Below, piece after piece: positions 1 through 8,803 of a stretch of 43,080 nucleotides of DNA. This DNA comes from Acetobacteraceae bacterium. Its GTDB lineage: Bacteria; Pseudomonadota; Alphaproteobacteria; Acetobacterales; Acetobacteraceae. A program made the translations under genes and the position numbers. How positions within the stretch are numbered: position 1 is the first letter of the stretch; every line of letters starts with the position of its first letter. The stretch spans positions 1 to 43,080 of the forward strand of contig CANBNK010000029.1 in the NCBI GenBank assembly GCA_947371015.1, read 5' to 3'. The notes beneath the pieces are model-generated. The model made no database searches, was not told where the DNA came from, and saw nothing but the letters and a program-made list of their open reading frames with translations.

Positions 1-147
1 GAAGCTGCTGGCAGCGGCTGCCTGAAGGGCGCGGACGCCGCCCCGACGCGGTAGTTTCCGGCGCTGGCCTGCGGGAAATCGGCCAAATCAGGCCACCGCA
101 AACCAGCCGATCCCATCAACATTCCAGAAAACCAAGCCTGTAGCGGC

Positions 148-167
148 GAATTTCCGCAGCCTGTTAG
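148..167 (+). repeat. Copy of the 20-bp terminal repeat of the MITE-like element
   Basis: GAATTTCCGCAGCCTGTTAG matches the right terminal repeat at 2468-2487 at 19 of 20 positions, in the same orientation. It is therefore the inverted partner of the repeat at 2332-2351, so the hydrolase and dioxygenase genes lie between inverted copies. No matching left end is visible in 1-147; it may lie upstream of the window or be lost. Confidence 0.7.
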
Positions 168-170
168 CGC

Positions 171-210
171 CTGATCGGCTTAGGCGGAATCGCCGTAAGC
201 CGTGAATCAG
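171..210 (+). repeat. REP-like palindrome, copy a
   Basis: A 40-nt imperfect palindrome that begins CTGATCGGCTTA and ends TAAGCCGTGAATCAG. The arms CTGAT/ATCAG, GGCTTA/TAAGCC and GGCG/CGCC can form one long hairpin. It shares its ends (CTGATC and GTGAATCA) with the elements at 20430, 35194 and 37171. The rest of 1-315 holds no gene that I can support. Confidence 0.7.
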
Positions 211-284
211 TCTCTCCAACCACAAGGCTGGAGCGTGAGCGCTTCAGTCAGAAGCGATCACACTCTGGCCGGCAGCTAGCCGGC

Positions 285-307
285 GGAAGCAGGCGTTGCC
301 CGCTTCC
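285..307. terminator. Hairpin downstream of the exported hydrolase
   Basis: GGAAGC and GCTTCC arms with an extra GGC/GCC pairing inside form a hairpin 8 bp beyond the stop of the minus-strand hydrolase gene. A second palindrome (GCCGGC-AGCTA-GCCGGC) lies just beyond it at about 269-285. There is no T-tract, so intrinsic termination is uncertain. Confidence 0.35.
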
Positions 308-315
308 GTCGCCGC

Positions 316-1179
316 TCAGACCCCGTACTTCCTGAACCAGGCCAGCATGCGCTGCCAGCCATCCTCGGCCGCTTCGCGCCGGTAGGTCGGCCGATAGTCG
401 GCATGGAAGCCATGCGGGGCTTCCGGATAGACATGGATTTCCACCGTCTTGCCGGCCGCCTTGGCCTTGGCTTCCGCAGCCCGCACCGCGTCCACGGGAA
501 TGCCGGTATCGGCGCCGCCATACAGGCCCAGCAGCGGGCAATGCAGGTCGCCGGCCAGGTCGGTCGCGGTCTTCGGCTGGATCTCGGTGGTGGCGCCGCC
601 GACCGGGCCGTACCAGGCCACGGCGGCCTTCACCTGCGGGTTGGTCGCCGCCGTCAGCCAGGTGTTGCGGCCACCGCGGCAGAAGCCGGTCACCGCCAGG
701 CGCGTCGCATGCGCCCGGCCGCTGGACCGCGCCCAGGCCACGGCGGCGGCGAAGTCGGCTTGTAGCGTTGCATCCGGCGCCTTGCTGATGACATCCCGGA
801 TGATCGTCGGCACGTCCGTCATCTTCGAGAGGTCGCCGAGCCGCGCGTAGTATTCCGGTGCGACGGCGGTGTAGCCCAGCTTGGCCAGCCGGCGGCAGGT
901 GTCCTTGATGTATTCGTGCACGCCGAAGATTTCCTCGTGCACCATCACCAGCGGATGCGCGCCGCCCCCGGCCGGGGAGGCGACATAGGCGGGGATGTGC
1001 CCGCCCTGCACCGGAATCTGCACCTCGCCCGCCATCAGGCCGGTGCTGTCGGTGTGGATCGGCGCCGCCTGGCCATGCGCCGTGGCCATGGTGAAGCCCG
1101 CCATCAGCGTGCCCATGACGAAGCCGCGCCGGGCTGGCGGTGGCAGGTGCAGGCCGTTAAGTCCGAGCAATCCGTCCAT
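316..1179 (-). CDS. Exported dienelactone hydrolase family protein (Tat signal)
   Basis: This 287-residue alpha/beta hydrolase resembles dienelactone hydrolase (COG0412). The nucleophile motif is GFCRGG with Cys167. An acid residue lies in YGGADTG and the catalytic His in APHGFH, giving the Cys-Asp-His triad of the family. The N-terminus has a twin-arginine-like stretch (ARRGFVMG) followed by a hydrophobic segment and a TAHGQA cleavage region, so export in folded form is likely. The start at 1179 has GGGAGACG about 7 bases upstream. It is divergent from the TauD-like gene, with about 80 bp between them. The substrate is unknown: members hydrolyse dienelactones, but many exported ones act on undefined esters. 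Hydrolase family assignment is firm; the reaction is not. Confidence 0.85.
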   Translation of the reverse strand: MDGLLGLNGLHLPPPARRGFVMGTLMAGFTMATAHGQAAPIHTDSTGLMAGEVQIPVQGGHIPAYVASPAGGGAHPLVMVHEEIFGVHEYIKDTCRRLAKLGYTAVAPEYYARLGDLSKMTDVPTIIRDVISKAPDATLQADFAAAVAWARSSGRAHATRLAVTGFCRGGRNTWLTAATNPQVKAAVAWYGPVGGATTEIQPKTATDLAGDLHCPLLGLYGGADTGIPVDAVRAAEAKAKAAGKTVEIHVYPEAPHGFHADYRPTYRREAAEDGWQRMLAWFRKYGV

Positions 1180-1261
1180 GGTGTCGTCTCCCGTTCTGGT
1201 TCAGGGTTCGCCCAGCGGCCCCGGTGTGGTTACCTTGGCGCCAGCCATGGAGGAAACAAGG

Positions 1262-2335
1262 ATGCAGCCCATCGGCACCGGCAGCCGGCCGGAATGGACC
1301 GCGGCGGAACTGGCGGCCGACCAGGCCTGGATCTTCACCCTCTCCGAAGCCGGCGCCCGCGACCTGCTCGGCGCGGCGCGTGGCGCCCTGCGGGAAGGCC
1401 AACCCCTGCTTGACTATCGCCGCGATGACTTCGACCTCGGCCGCGCTCTGCCGACGCTGCGCGCGGCGTTCGAGGAACAGCGCAGCGGCCGTGGGCTGGC
1501 AGTGGTGCGCGGGCTGCCGCGGGAAGGTGTCAGCCAGGCCGAGTTCGAGCTGATGACCTGGGGCATCGGCCTGCATTTCGGCGTGGCGCGGCCGCAGGGC
1601 AAGCAGACCCACTATGTCAGCCGGGTGGAGAATGCCGGCAACGCGTACCGCACCGGCACCGGGCGTGGCTACAACAGCAATGCCGACCTGGATTTCCACA
1701 CGGACACGTCAGATGTCGTGCTGCTGGCCTGCTACAACGACGCCCTGGCTGGCGGCATGAGCATGGCGACCAGCACGCTCGCCGCGCACAACACGATGGC
1801 GCGCGAACGCCCCGATCTGGCCGAGCGGCTGCACGACACCTACTGCTTCTCCCGCCAGGGCGAGCAGGCCGCCGATGAAGGCGCCTTCCTTACCTGCCCG
1901 GTGGTGGCGGCGCAGGATGGCCGGGTCTTCGGCCGCTGGAACCGCAACCGGCTGAAACACGCCCAGGGCATGGAAGGCGTGCCGGACCTGACGCCGGCGC
2001 AGGCCGAGGCGCTGGCGCTGCTGGATGCGCTGATGCGGCGGGCAGACCTGATGTTCAGCACCTGGCTGCGGCCGGGCGACCTGCAACTGATGAACAACCA
2101 CGCCTGCGTCCACAGTCGCACCGAGTTCGACGACCACGCCGACCCGGAACGCCGCCGGCTGCTGTACCGCCTGTGGCTGGCGCCGCCGGACAGCTATCGC
2201 CTGCCGGATGGCTTCCGCGACGCCTTTAAACAGGTGGAGCCGGGCACGGTGCGCGGTGGCTTCATCGGCCAGAACCACACCGAGGCCTGCCGCGCTTTCG
2301 AGGCCCGGGCCGCGGCCGACCTGGGCATGCGCTAG
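1262..2335 (+). CDS. TauD/TfdA-family Fe(II)/2-oxoglutarate dioxygenase-like protein
   Basis: A 357-residue protein of the TauD/TfdA superfamily. The Fe(II)-binding HxD is seen in DLDFHTDTSD. The distal His is probably in MNNHACVHSR, and the 2-oxoglutarate-binding Arg is in the ERRRLLYRLWL stretch. Such enzymes hydroxylate small organic acids, sulfonates or other metabolites in the cytoplasm using O2 and 2-oxoglutarate. I place the start at ATG 1262 because GGAGG at 1249-1253 is well spaced for it; an in-frame ATG at 1247 lies within that ribosome site. The TAG stop sits inside the left terminal repeat of the MITE-like element at 2332-2487, so the last codons may have been set by its insertion. 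Substrate unknown. Confidence 0.85.
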   Translation: MQPIGTGSRPEWTAAELAADQAWIFTLSEAGARDLLGAARGALREGQPLLDYRRDDFDLGRALPTLRAAFEEQRSGRGLAVVRGLPREGVSQAEFELMTWGIGLHFGVARPQGKQTHYVSRVENAGNAYRTGTGRGYNSNADLDFHTDTSDVVLLACYNDALAGGMSMATSTLAAHNTMARERPDLAERLHDTYCFSRQGEQAADEGAFLTCPVVAAQDGRVFGRWNRNRLKHAQGMEGVPDLTPAQAEALALLDALMRRADLMFSTWLRPGDLQLMNNHACVHSRTEFDDHADPERRRLLYRLWLAPPDSYRLPDGFRDAFKQVEPGTVRGGFIGQNHTEACRAFEARAAADLGMR

Positions 2336-2487
2336 CAGGCTGCGGAAATTCGAATTTCGGCACCGGACGCCGCAACATTGATTCGCGGCGCCGACGCGGA
2401 GCGACAGGAAGTTTCAGGCAAAGGCTCGGACGGATTCCATTGCGACCTTTGTTGCCCTTCCGTGGTAGAATTTCCGCAGCCTGCTAG
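2332..2487. mobile_element. MITE-like element with 20-bp perfect terminal inverted repeats
   Basis: The left end CTAGCAGGCTGCGGAAATTC (2332-2351) is the exact reverse complement of the right end GAATTTCCGCAGCCTGCTAG (2468-2487). The 156-bp interval has no convincing ORF. A third end-like copy lies at 148-167. Size, ends and lack of coding capacity fit a miniature inverted-repeat element mobilised in trans, or a large paired-REP structure. No transposase is in the window and I see no clear target duplication. The remaining spacer, 2488-2770, shows no gene or strong hairpin and probably carries the promoter of the next operon. Confidence 0.6.
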
Positions 2488-2770
2488 AACCACTCGCGGC
2501 CGCATTGCCGCCGGGGCGGCCAGGCGCTGACGAGGGATGGGGGATCACCCGCGGACGGCCCGGGTCACGGCCGCTCGTGGCTTGGGCAAACGGCGCGGAT
2601 TGGGGCAAACCCGGGCCGCCCCAGCCATGCGCCAGCGGCGGCGCGCCGGCGGCGTTATTCGTGGACTTGTTCCGTCGCCTGCCCTATCCGCCGGCTATCC
2701 ATCGCCCTTGGGCCCGGGTGCGCTTATTGCTTACCTCACGGCCGCTTGCCCAAACAGCATCCAGGTCTCC

Positions 2771-5700
2771 ATGTCCCTGCACGTCGCCCTGCATCACCGG
2801 ACTTCCTACAAGTATGAGCGCGCTGTCTCGCTGGGGCCGCAGACCATCCGGCTGCGCCCGGCGCCGCATGCCGGCACGCCCATCATCAGCTACGCGCTGA
2901 AGATCGAGCCGCAGCCGCACTTCCTGAACTGGATGCAGGACCCGCAGGGCAACTTCCTCGCCCGCGTGGTCTTCCCCGACCGCGTCACCCATTTCGACGT
3001 CACGGTGGACCTGGTGGCCGACATGGCGACCATCAACCCGTTCGACTTCTTCCTGGAGCCGGAAGCCGAGAGCTTCCCTTTCACCTACGACCCGGTGCTG
3101 GTGGAGGAACTCGCCCCGTTCCGCAAATGCGCCCCCGTCGGCCCGCTGCTGAAGGGCTTTCTGGCCGGCGTTTCGCTGGAGCCGAAGCGCACCATCGACG
3201 TGCTGATCGATCTGAACCGGCAGATCCAGGAGCGCACCGAATACGTCGTGCGGCTGGAACCCGGCGTCTGGACGCCCGAGGAAGTGCTGGGCAAGCAAAA
3301 GGGCAGTTGCCGCGACAGTGCCTGGCTGCTGGTGCAGGTGCTGCGCAACCTCGGCTTCGCCGCGCGCTTCGTCAGCGGCTACCTGATCCAGCTGGTGCCG
3401 GATGTGAAGCCGGTGGTAGGCGCCGAGGGGCCGAGCAGCGACTTCACCGACCTGCACGCCTGGGCCGAGGTCTATCTGCCCGGCGCCGGCTGGATCGGAC
3501 TGGACGCGACCTCCGGCCTGCTGACCGGCGAGGGCCATATCCCACTGGCGGCCAGCCCGGAGCCGGCCTCGGCCGCCGCCATCACCGGCATGGCCGAACC
3601 GGCGGAAACCGAGTTCGAGTTCGCCATGACGGTGACGCGGGTGAAGGAAACCCCGCGCGTCACCAAGCCCTACACGGAACGGCAATGGCAGGACATCCTG
3701 GCCACCGGCCAGCGCGTGGACGTGGCGCTGAAGGCCGGCGACGTGCGGCTGACCATGGGCGGCGAGCCGACCTTCATCGCCGCCGACGACATGGACGCGC
3801 CGGAATGGAACACCGACGCGCTGGGGCCGACCAAGCGCGGCTATGCCGGCCGGCTGCTGCGCCGCCTGGTGCCGAAGTGGTCGCCGGGCGCCGCGCTGCA
3901 ATACGCCATGGGCAAGCACTACCCGGGCGAGCAACTGCCGCGCTGGGCGCTGTATTCCCACTGGCGGACGGATGGCGAGCCGGTGTGGCGCAACCCGGCA
4001 CTGCTGGCCTCGGACGATGACCAAGACACCGCGACCGCGACCGAGGCCGCGCGCTTCGCCGCGCTGCTGGCCGAGCGGCTGCAGGTGGACCCTGCGCTGG
4101 TCAATCCGGCCTATGAGGACATTCACTACTACCTGTGGAAGGAGCATCGGCTCCCGGCCAATGTGGTGGTGGAAGACGCCAAGCTGCGCGATCCGCTGGA
4201 ACGCGAGCGACTCACAAAAGTGTTCGCCCAGGGGCTGAACGCGCCGGTCGGCAGCGTATTGCCGCTGCGCCGCGTGCTGCAGGACGGCAACCGGCGTTGG
4301 CAGTCGGGCAAATGGTTCTTCCGCGGCAACCACATGTTCCTGATCCCCGGTGACAGCCCGGTCGGCCTGCGCCTGCCGCTGGAAAGCCTGCCCTGGGCCG
4401 ACCCGGCGAGCATCCAGGCGGAGTACGAGCGCGACCCGTTCGAGACCCTGCCGCCGCTGCCGCCGCACCAGGCCTTCCGCCGCGTGGCGGTGCCGAGCGG
4501 CGAGGGCGTGAACCCCTATCAGCGCGCCCATGCGCAGCGTGGGCAGCAAGGCCAGGGCGCCCAGGGCGGCGATGGCCTGGACGCCTTCCGCCCGCGCCAT
4601 CAGGAGCTGCCCGTTGTCGGCCGCGGCGATCCGGAGCTGGTCCGCACCGCGCTGGCGGTGGAAGCCCGCGGCGGCCTGCTGCATGTGTTCTACCCGCCGC
4701 TGATGCAGGCCGAGGACTGGCTGGACCTGACCGCCGCGGTGGAGGACACCGCGCAGGAGATGGGCCGCAAGGTCATCCTGGAAGGCTACCTGCCGCCGCG
4801 CGACCCGCGGCTGACGCATTTCTCCGTCACGCCGGACCCGGGCGTGATCGAGGTGAACATCCACCCCTCGGCCAGCTGGGCCGAGCATGTGGAGCGCACC
4901 GAGACGCTGTACGAGGAAGCCCGCCAGGTCGGGCTGGCGGCCGAGAAGTTCATGCTGGATGGTCGCCACGTCGGCACCGGCGGCGGCAACCACATCGTCA
5001 TGGGCGCCGCCCAGGCCAGCGACAGCCCCTTCCTGCGCCGGCCGGACCTGCTGAAGAGCCTGCTCGGCTTCTGGCACAACCACCCGAGCATGAGCTACCT
5101 GTTCAGCGGCCTGTTCATCGGGCCGTCCAGCCAGCACCCGCGCATCGATGAAGCGCGGATGGACAGCGTGGGCGAGCTGGAGTTCGCCTTCACCCAGATC
5201 AGGCGCGACCAGCCCAGCCCGCCCTGGCTGGTGGACCGGGTGTTCCGCAACATCCTGGCGGATGTCACTGGCAACACCCACCGCACCGAGTTCTGCATCG
5301 ACAAGCTGTACTCGCCGGACAGCAGCAGCGGGCGCCTCGGCCTGGTGGAGTACCGCGCCGCCGAGATGCCGCCGCATGCGCGCATGTCCGCCGCGCAGAC
5401 GCTGCTGATGCGCGCCGCCATCGCCGCCTTCTGGCAGAAGCCCTATGAGCGGAAGCTGGTGCGCTGGGGCACCCGCATCCATGACGACTTCCTGATGCCG
5501 CACTGGAACAACCAGGACTTCCAGGATGTGCTGGCGGAGCTCGGCGCCAATGGTTTTGCGCTGGACCCCGCCTGGTTCGTGCCGCACCAGGAATTCCGCT
5601 TCCCCAAGATCGGCGAGACCATGGTGCGCGGCACCGGGCTGGAGCTGCGCCACGCGTTGGAGCCCTGGCACGTGCTGGGCGAGGAAGCCGCCGCCGGCGG

Positions 5701-6142
5701 GACGGCGCGCTACGTGGACAGCTCCTGCGAACGCGTCCAGGCCAAGGTGAGTGGCTGGGTAGAGGAGCGCTACGTGCTGGCCTGCAACGGCCAGGCGGTG
5801 CCGATGACCCGGACCGAGCGCGAGGGCGAGTTCGTCGGTGGTGTGCGCTTCAAGGCCTGGGCGCCGCCCTCGGCCCTGCACCCGACGGTGCCGGCGCAGA
5901 CGCCGCTGGTGTTCGACATCTACGACCGCTGGACCGGGCGCAGCCTGGGCGGGCTGACCCACCACGTGGCCCACCCGGGCGGGCGCAACTATGAAACCCT
6001 GCCGGTGAACGCCAACGAGGCCGAGGCCCGCCGGCGCATCCGCTTCTTCGCCTTCGGCCATACCCCGGGGCCGATGGAGCCGCCGGAGCCGGTGGTTTCG
6101 CTGGAGACGCCGCGCACGCTGGACCTGCGCCGTGGGGTTTAG
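2771..6142 (+). CDS. Transglutaminase / DUF2126 fusion protein
   Basis: A 1123-residue cytosolic-looking protein. Residues 1 to about 120 match the bacterial transglutaminase N-terminal domain. About 150-260 is a transglutaminase-like core with Cys180 (KGSCRDSAW), His229 (LHAWAEV) and Asp245 (LDATSG) as an intact triad. From about 330 (LTMGGEPTF) to the end is DUF2126 (COG4196), grouped by comparative genomics with amidoligase-type enzymes; residue GGGNHIVMG is a conserved landmark. The family has no proven substrate. I place the start at ATG 2771 because MSLHVALHHRTSY matches the normal family N-terminus; the frame stays open to 2537 but that extension is low complexity. No strong ribosome site is visible. 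It leads the operon-like cluster 2771-10895. Confidence 0.85.
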   Translation: MSLHVALHHRTSYKYERAVSLGPQTIRLRPAPHAGTPIISYALKIEPQPHFLNWMQDPQGNFLARVVFPDRVTHFDVTVDLVADMATINPFDFFLEPEAESFPFTYDPVLVEELAPFRKCAPVGPLLKGFLAGVSLEPKRTIDVLIDLNRQIQERTEYVVRLEPGVWTPEEVLGKQKGSCRDSAWLLVQVLRNLGFAARFVSGYLIQLVPDVKPVVGAEGPSSDFTDLHAWAEVYLPGAGWIGLDATSGLLTGEGHIPLAASPEPASAAAITGMAEPAETEFEFAMTVTRVKETPRVTKPYTERQWQDILATGQRVDVALKAGDVRLTMGGEPTFIAADDMDAPEWNTDALGPTKRGYAGRLLRRLVPKWSPGAALQYAMGKHYPGEQLPRWALYSHWRTDGEPVWRNPALLASDDDQDTATATEAARFAALLAERLQVDPALVNPAYEDIHYYLWKEHRLPANVVVEDAKLRDPLERERLTKVFAQGLNAPVGSVLPLRRVLQDGNRRWQSGKWFFRGNHMFLIPGDSPVGLRLPLESLPWADPASIQAEYERDPFETLPPLPPHQAFRRVAVPSGEGVNPYQRAHAQRGQQGQGAQGGDGLDAFRPRHQELPVVGRGDPELVRTALAVEARGGLLHVFYPPLMQAEDWLDLTAAVEDTAQEMGRKVILEGYLPPRDPRLTHFSVTPDPGVIEVNIHPSASWAEHVERTETLYEEARQVGLAAEKFMLDGRHVGTGGGNHIVMGAAQASDSPFLRRPDLLKSLLGFWHNHPSMSYLFSGLFIGPSSQHPRIDEARMDSVGELEFAFTQIRRDQPSPPWLVDRVFRNILADVTGNTHRTEFCIDKLYSPDSSSGRLGLVEYRAAEMPPHARMSAAQTLLMRAAIAAFWQKPYERKLVRWGTRIHDDFLMPHWNNQDFQDVLAELGANGFALDPAWFVPHQEFRFPKIGETMVRGTGLELRHALEPWHVLGEEAAAGGTARYVDSSCERVQAKVSGWVEERYVLACNGQAVPMTRTEREGEFVGGVRFKAWAPPSALHPTVPAQTPLVFDIYDRWTGRSLGGLTHHVAHPGGRNYETLPVNANEAEARRRIRFFAFGHTPGPMEPPEPVVSLETPRTLDLRRGV

Positions 6143-6281
6143 GGCCTGAACCGCGGCCACGCCCTGCGGCCGGAGCGGCAGGTCCGCCTCCGCGGCGCCG
6201 CCCCGGTTGGCCGTTTGCGGTACCGAGGCAAGGCATTCGCCCGCGGATGATTCCATCCGCACGGAGATTGCTTTAAGCACC

Positions 6282-6304
6282 CGGGTTCAATGATTGAACC
6301 CCGG
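6282..6304. promoter_or_regulatory. Palindrome spanning the start codon of the ATP-grasp/alpha-E gene
   Basis: GGTTCAA-TGA-TTGAACC (6284-6300) is a perfect inverted repeat, extended by flanking C/G pairs. The ATG at 6290 begins in its left arm. As RNA it would bury the start codon in a stem; as DNA it could be an operator. No good Shine-Dalgarno precedes this ATG. The rest of the 147-bp spacer 6143-6289 shows no gene. Confidence 0.45.
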
Positions 6305-8803
6305 GATGAAATGGTGGACGGCAGCGGCGGGCTGCGGCCACCCTGGCGCCTGCTGCATGCGACGCTGACCGGGTTGGGTCGCGACGTGCTGGCGGAACGT
6401 GGCCAGCAGTTGGACCGTATCTTCCAGGATGAAGGGCTGACCAGCCTGCTGCCTGGCGCCGCGCCGATCGGCTGGCGCTGCGACCCCATTCCGCTGCCGC
6501 TGAGCGCCGGCGAATTCGCCATGCTCGCCGAAGGCCTGGCCCAGCGCGCCCGGCTGCTGGACGCCGTTCTGGCCGATGTCTACGGCCAGCAGTCGCTGCT
6601 GGCGGCAGGGCTGCTGCCGCCGGCGCTGGTCTTCGCCAACCCGGCCTTCCTGCGGCCCTGCCGCGCCACCGAGGAGCCGGCCCAGCCGCCGCGCCTGCAC
6701 CTGTATTCCGCCGAGGTGATGCGCGACGCCGATGGCCGCTGGCAGGTGCTGGCCGACCGCACCGCGGATGCCGCCGGCGTGGCCTATGCGCTGGAGAACC
6801 GGCGCGCCCTGGCCCGGGTGGTGCCGGAGCTGTTCCGCTCCACCCAGCTGCGCCGGCTGCGGCCGTTCTTCGAGACCTGGCAGGACGCGATGCAGCGCCT
6901 GGCACCGCACACCGCGAGCAATCCCGGCCTGGCGTTGCTGACCGCCGGCCCCGGCGACAAGCTGTGGTTCGAGCATGTGGTGCTGGCGCGGGAACTGAGT
7001 TGCAGCCTGGTGGAAGGCGGCGACCTGACGGTGCGCGACGGCCTGCTGTTCCTGAAGACGCTGAAGGGGTTGCAGCGCGTGGATGTGCTGCTGCGCCGGC
7101 AGGATGGCCGCACGCTGGACCCGCTGGAGCTTGAGTCGGGCGCCGCCGACGGCATCCCCGGCCTGCTGGACGCCATGCGCGAAGGCAATGTGCGCGTGGT
7201 CAACGACCCCGGCGCCGGCTTTGCCGAGGCGCCGGCGCTGGCCGCCTTCATGCCCGCCCTGGCGCGGCACCTGCTGGGCGAGGAGCTGCTGCTGCCCAGC
7301 CTGCCGGTGCGCTGGCTCGGCGATGCCGCGGCGCGCGAGGAGGTGCTGGCGGCGCTGCCGGAATGGCGCATCCGCTCGGCCTTCGACGGTACCGAGAACC
7401 CGGTGGCGGCGCATCAGCTGGACCTGGCGGCGCGGGCCGAGCTGGCAACCCGCATCGCCGTGGCCGGCGAGGAATATGTGGCGCTGCCGCCGCTGCGTCC
7501 CTCGGTGGCGCCCTGCGTCGGGCCGGATGGCATGGTGCCGCGCCCGGTGGTGGTGCGGATGTTCCTGGTGTTCGACGGGACGCAATGGCAGGCCATGCCG
7601 GGCGGGCTCGCGCGGGTGCTGTCCGAGCAGGATGTCATCACCGGCCGGCTGCCGCTGCATGCCCTTTCCAAGGATGTCTGGGTGGCGGCCGAGGAGGAGA
7701 CGGAGCTGCTTGGCCCGGCGCATCTCGGCGTCGCGGCGTTGCCGATCCGCCGCACCACCGGCGACCTGCCGAGCCGGGTGGGCGACAACTTCTTCTGGCT
7801 GGGTCGCTACCTGGAACGGCTGGAAGGCGACGCCCGGCTGCTGCGCCTGGCCATCGCCTGGATCGAGCGACCGACGCCGACGCCCCGCGAAGTGGCGGAG
7901 CTGCAAAGTTTGACCGCCTGCCTGGTGGCGGCGCGGCTGGTCAAGGCCGAGGCGGTGCAGGGCCTCGGCCCCGCCGCGCTGGGCACCGAGCTGCGGCAGG
8001 TGGCCGCGGCCACTGGTCCGCTGGCGGGCCTGCTGGAGGAGGTGCATCGGCTGGCCGAGCTGCTGCGCGACCGGCTGACCGGCGAAGTGCACGGCACGCT
8101 GCACCATTCGCTGCGGACGCTCTCGGCGTCACTGGCCCGGGTGCGGGAAACCCGCGCCACCGCCAAGGGGCTGGAGACGCTGTCCCTGGCGATGACCGGG
8201 GTGCTGCAGTTCAGCGCCACCGTCGCCGGGCTGGCGGCGGAGAACATGGTGCGCGGCGGCGGCCGGCTGTTCCTGGATCTGGGCCGCCGGGTGGAGCGCG
8301 CCCGCGCCATCGCCAACGAGCTGGCCTGCGTGCTGGACCAGCCCGGCGCCGTGGTGCGGCCGAGCCGGCTGGAGCCGGGGCTGCGCCTGGCGCTGGAACT
8401 GCGCGACAGCGTGATCACCTACCGGACCCGCTACCTTTCTGTGTTGCAGGCCGGGCCGGTGCTGGACCTGGTGATGGCGGATGAGGGCAACCCGCGTGGC
8501 CTGGCCTTCCAGTTGGCGGCAACGCGTGACCTGCTGGCGGAACTCGGCGGCCGCACCGACAGCCCGCTGGCGACCGTGGCGGCGCAGATGCTGGACTCGG
8601 TGCAGGCGATGACCCGCGACGTGCTGGCCGCGCCGCAGCAGGCCGGCGCCGCGGTGGTGCTGGCGCCCCAGCTGAAGGCCCTGGCGGAGGCGATTGCCGA
8701 CCTGTCCGACCGCATCACCCGGCGCTACTTCGCGCTGCTGCCGGCGGTGCGCAGCCTGGGGGTGGAAGCCGAGGGTAGGCGCCTGAAGGACATGGCGTCA
8801 TGA
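6290..8803 (+). CDS. Circularly permuted ATP-grasp / alpha-E fusion protein
   Basis: An 837-residue protein joining two families that are often separate genes. Residues 1 to about 480 match the circularly permuted ATP-grasp family (COG2308), with landmarks LVEGGDLTVRDG and RVVNDPGAG. About 490-830 is an alpha-helical alpha-E domain (COG2307), starting near RVGDNFFWLGRYLERLE. ATP-grasp enzymes join a carboxylate to an amine through an acyl-phosphate, so amide bond formation is the inferred role; the substrate is unknown. The start at 6290 lies in a palindrome; ATG 6311 in frame is an alternative. The stop overlaps the next start (ATGA at 8800-8803), so the next gene is translationally coupled. 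Confidence 0.85.
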   Translation: MIEPRDEMVDGSGGLRPPWRLLHATLTGLGRDVLAERGQQLDRIFQDEGLTSLLPGAAPIGWRCDPIPLPLSAGEFAMLAEGLAQRARLLDAVLADVYGQQSLLAAGLLPPALVFANPAFLRPCRATEEPAQPPRLHLYSAEVMRDADGRWQVLADRTADAAGVAYALENRRALARVVPELFRSTQLRRLRPFFETWQDAMQRLAPHTASNPGLALLTAGPGDKLWFEHVVLARELSCSLVEGGDLTVRDGLLFLKTLKGLQRVDVLLRRQDGRTLDPLELESGAADGIPGLLDAMREGNVRVVNDPGAGFAEAPALAAFMPALARHLLGEELLLPSLPVRWLGDAAAREEVLAALPEWRIRSAFDGTENPVAAHQLDLAARAELATRIAVAGEEYVALPPLRPSVAPCVGPDGMVPRPVVVRMFLVFDGTQWQAMPGGLARVLSEQDVITGRLPLHALSKDVWVAAEEETELLGPAHLGVAALPIRRTTGDLPSRVGDNFFWLGRYLERLEGDARLLRLAIAWIERPTPTPREVAELQSLTACLVAARLVKAEAVQGLGPAALGTELRQVAAATGPLAGLLEEVHRLAELLRDRLTGEVHGTLHHSLRTLSASLARVRETRATAKGLETLSLAMTGVLQFSATVAGLAAENMVRGGGRLFLDLGRRVERARAIANELACVLDQPGAVVRPSRLEPGLRLALELRDSVITYRTRYLSVLQAGPVLDLVMADEGNPRGLAFQLAATRDLLAELGGRTDSPLATVAAQMLDSVQAMTRDVLAAPQQAGAAVVLAPQLKALAEAIADLSDRITRRYFALLPAVRSLGVEAEGRRLKDMAS

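Noticed and set aside
2684-6280. 1198-residue minus-strand open frame antisense to the DUF2126 gene (similar long frames at 6287-8107, 35946-37193 and 41404-43035)
   Set aside because: They are GC-driven shadows: low-complexity Arg/Ala/Gln/His-rich translations with no domain, opposite genes with intact family motifs.
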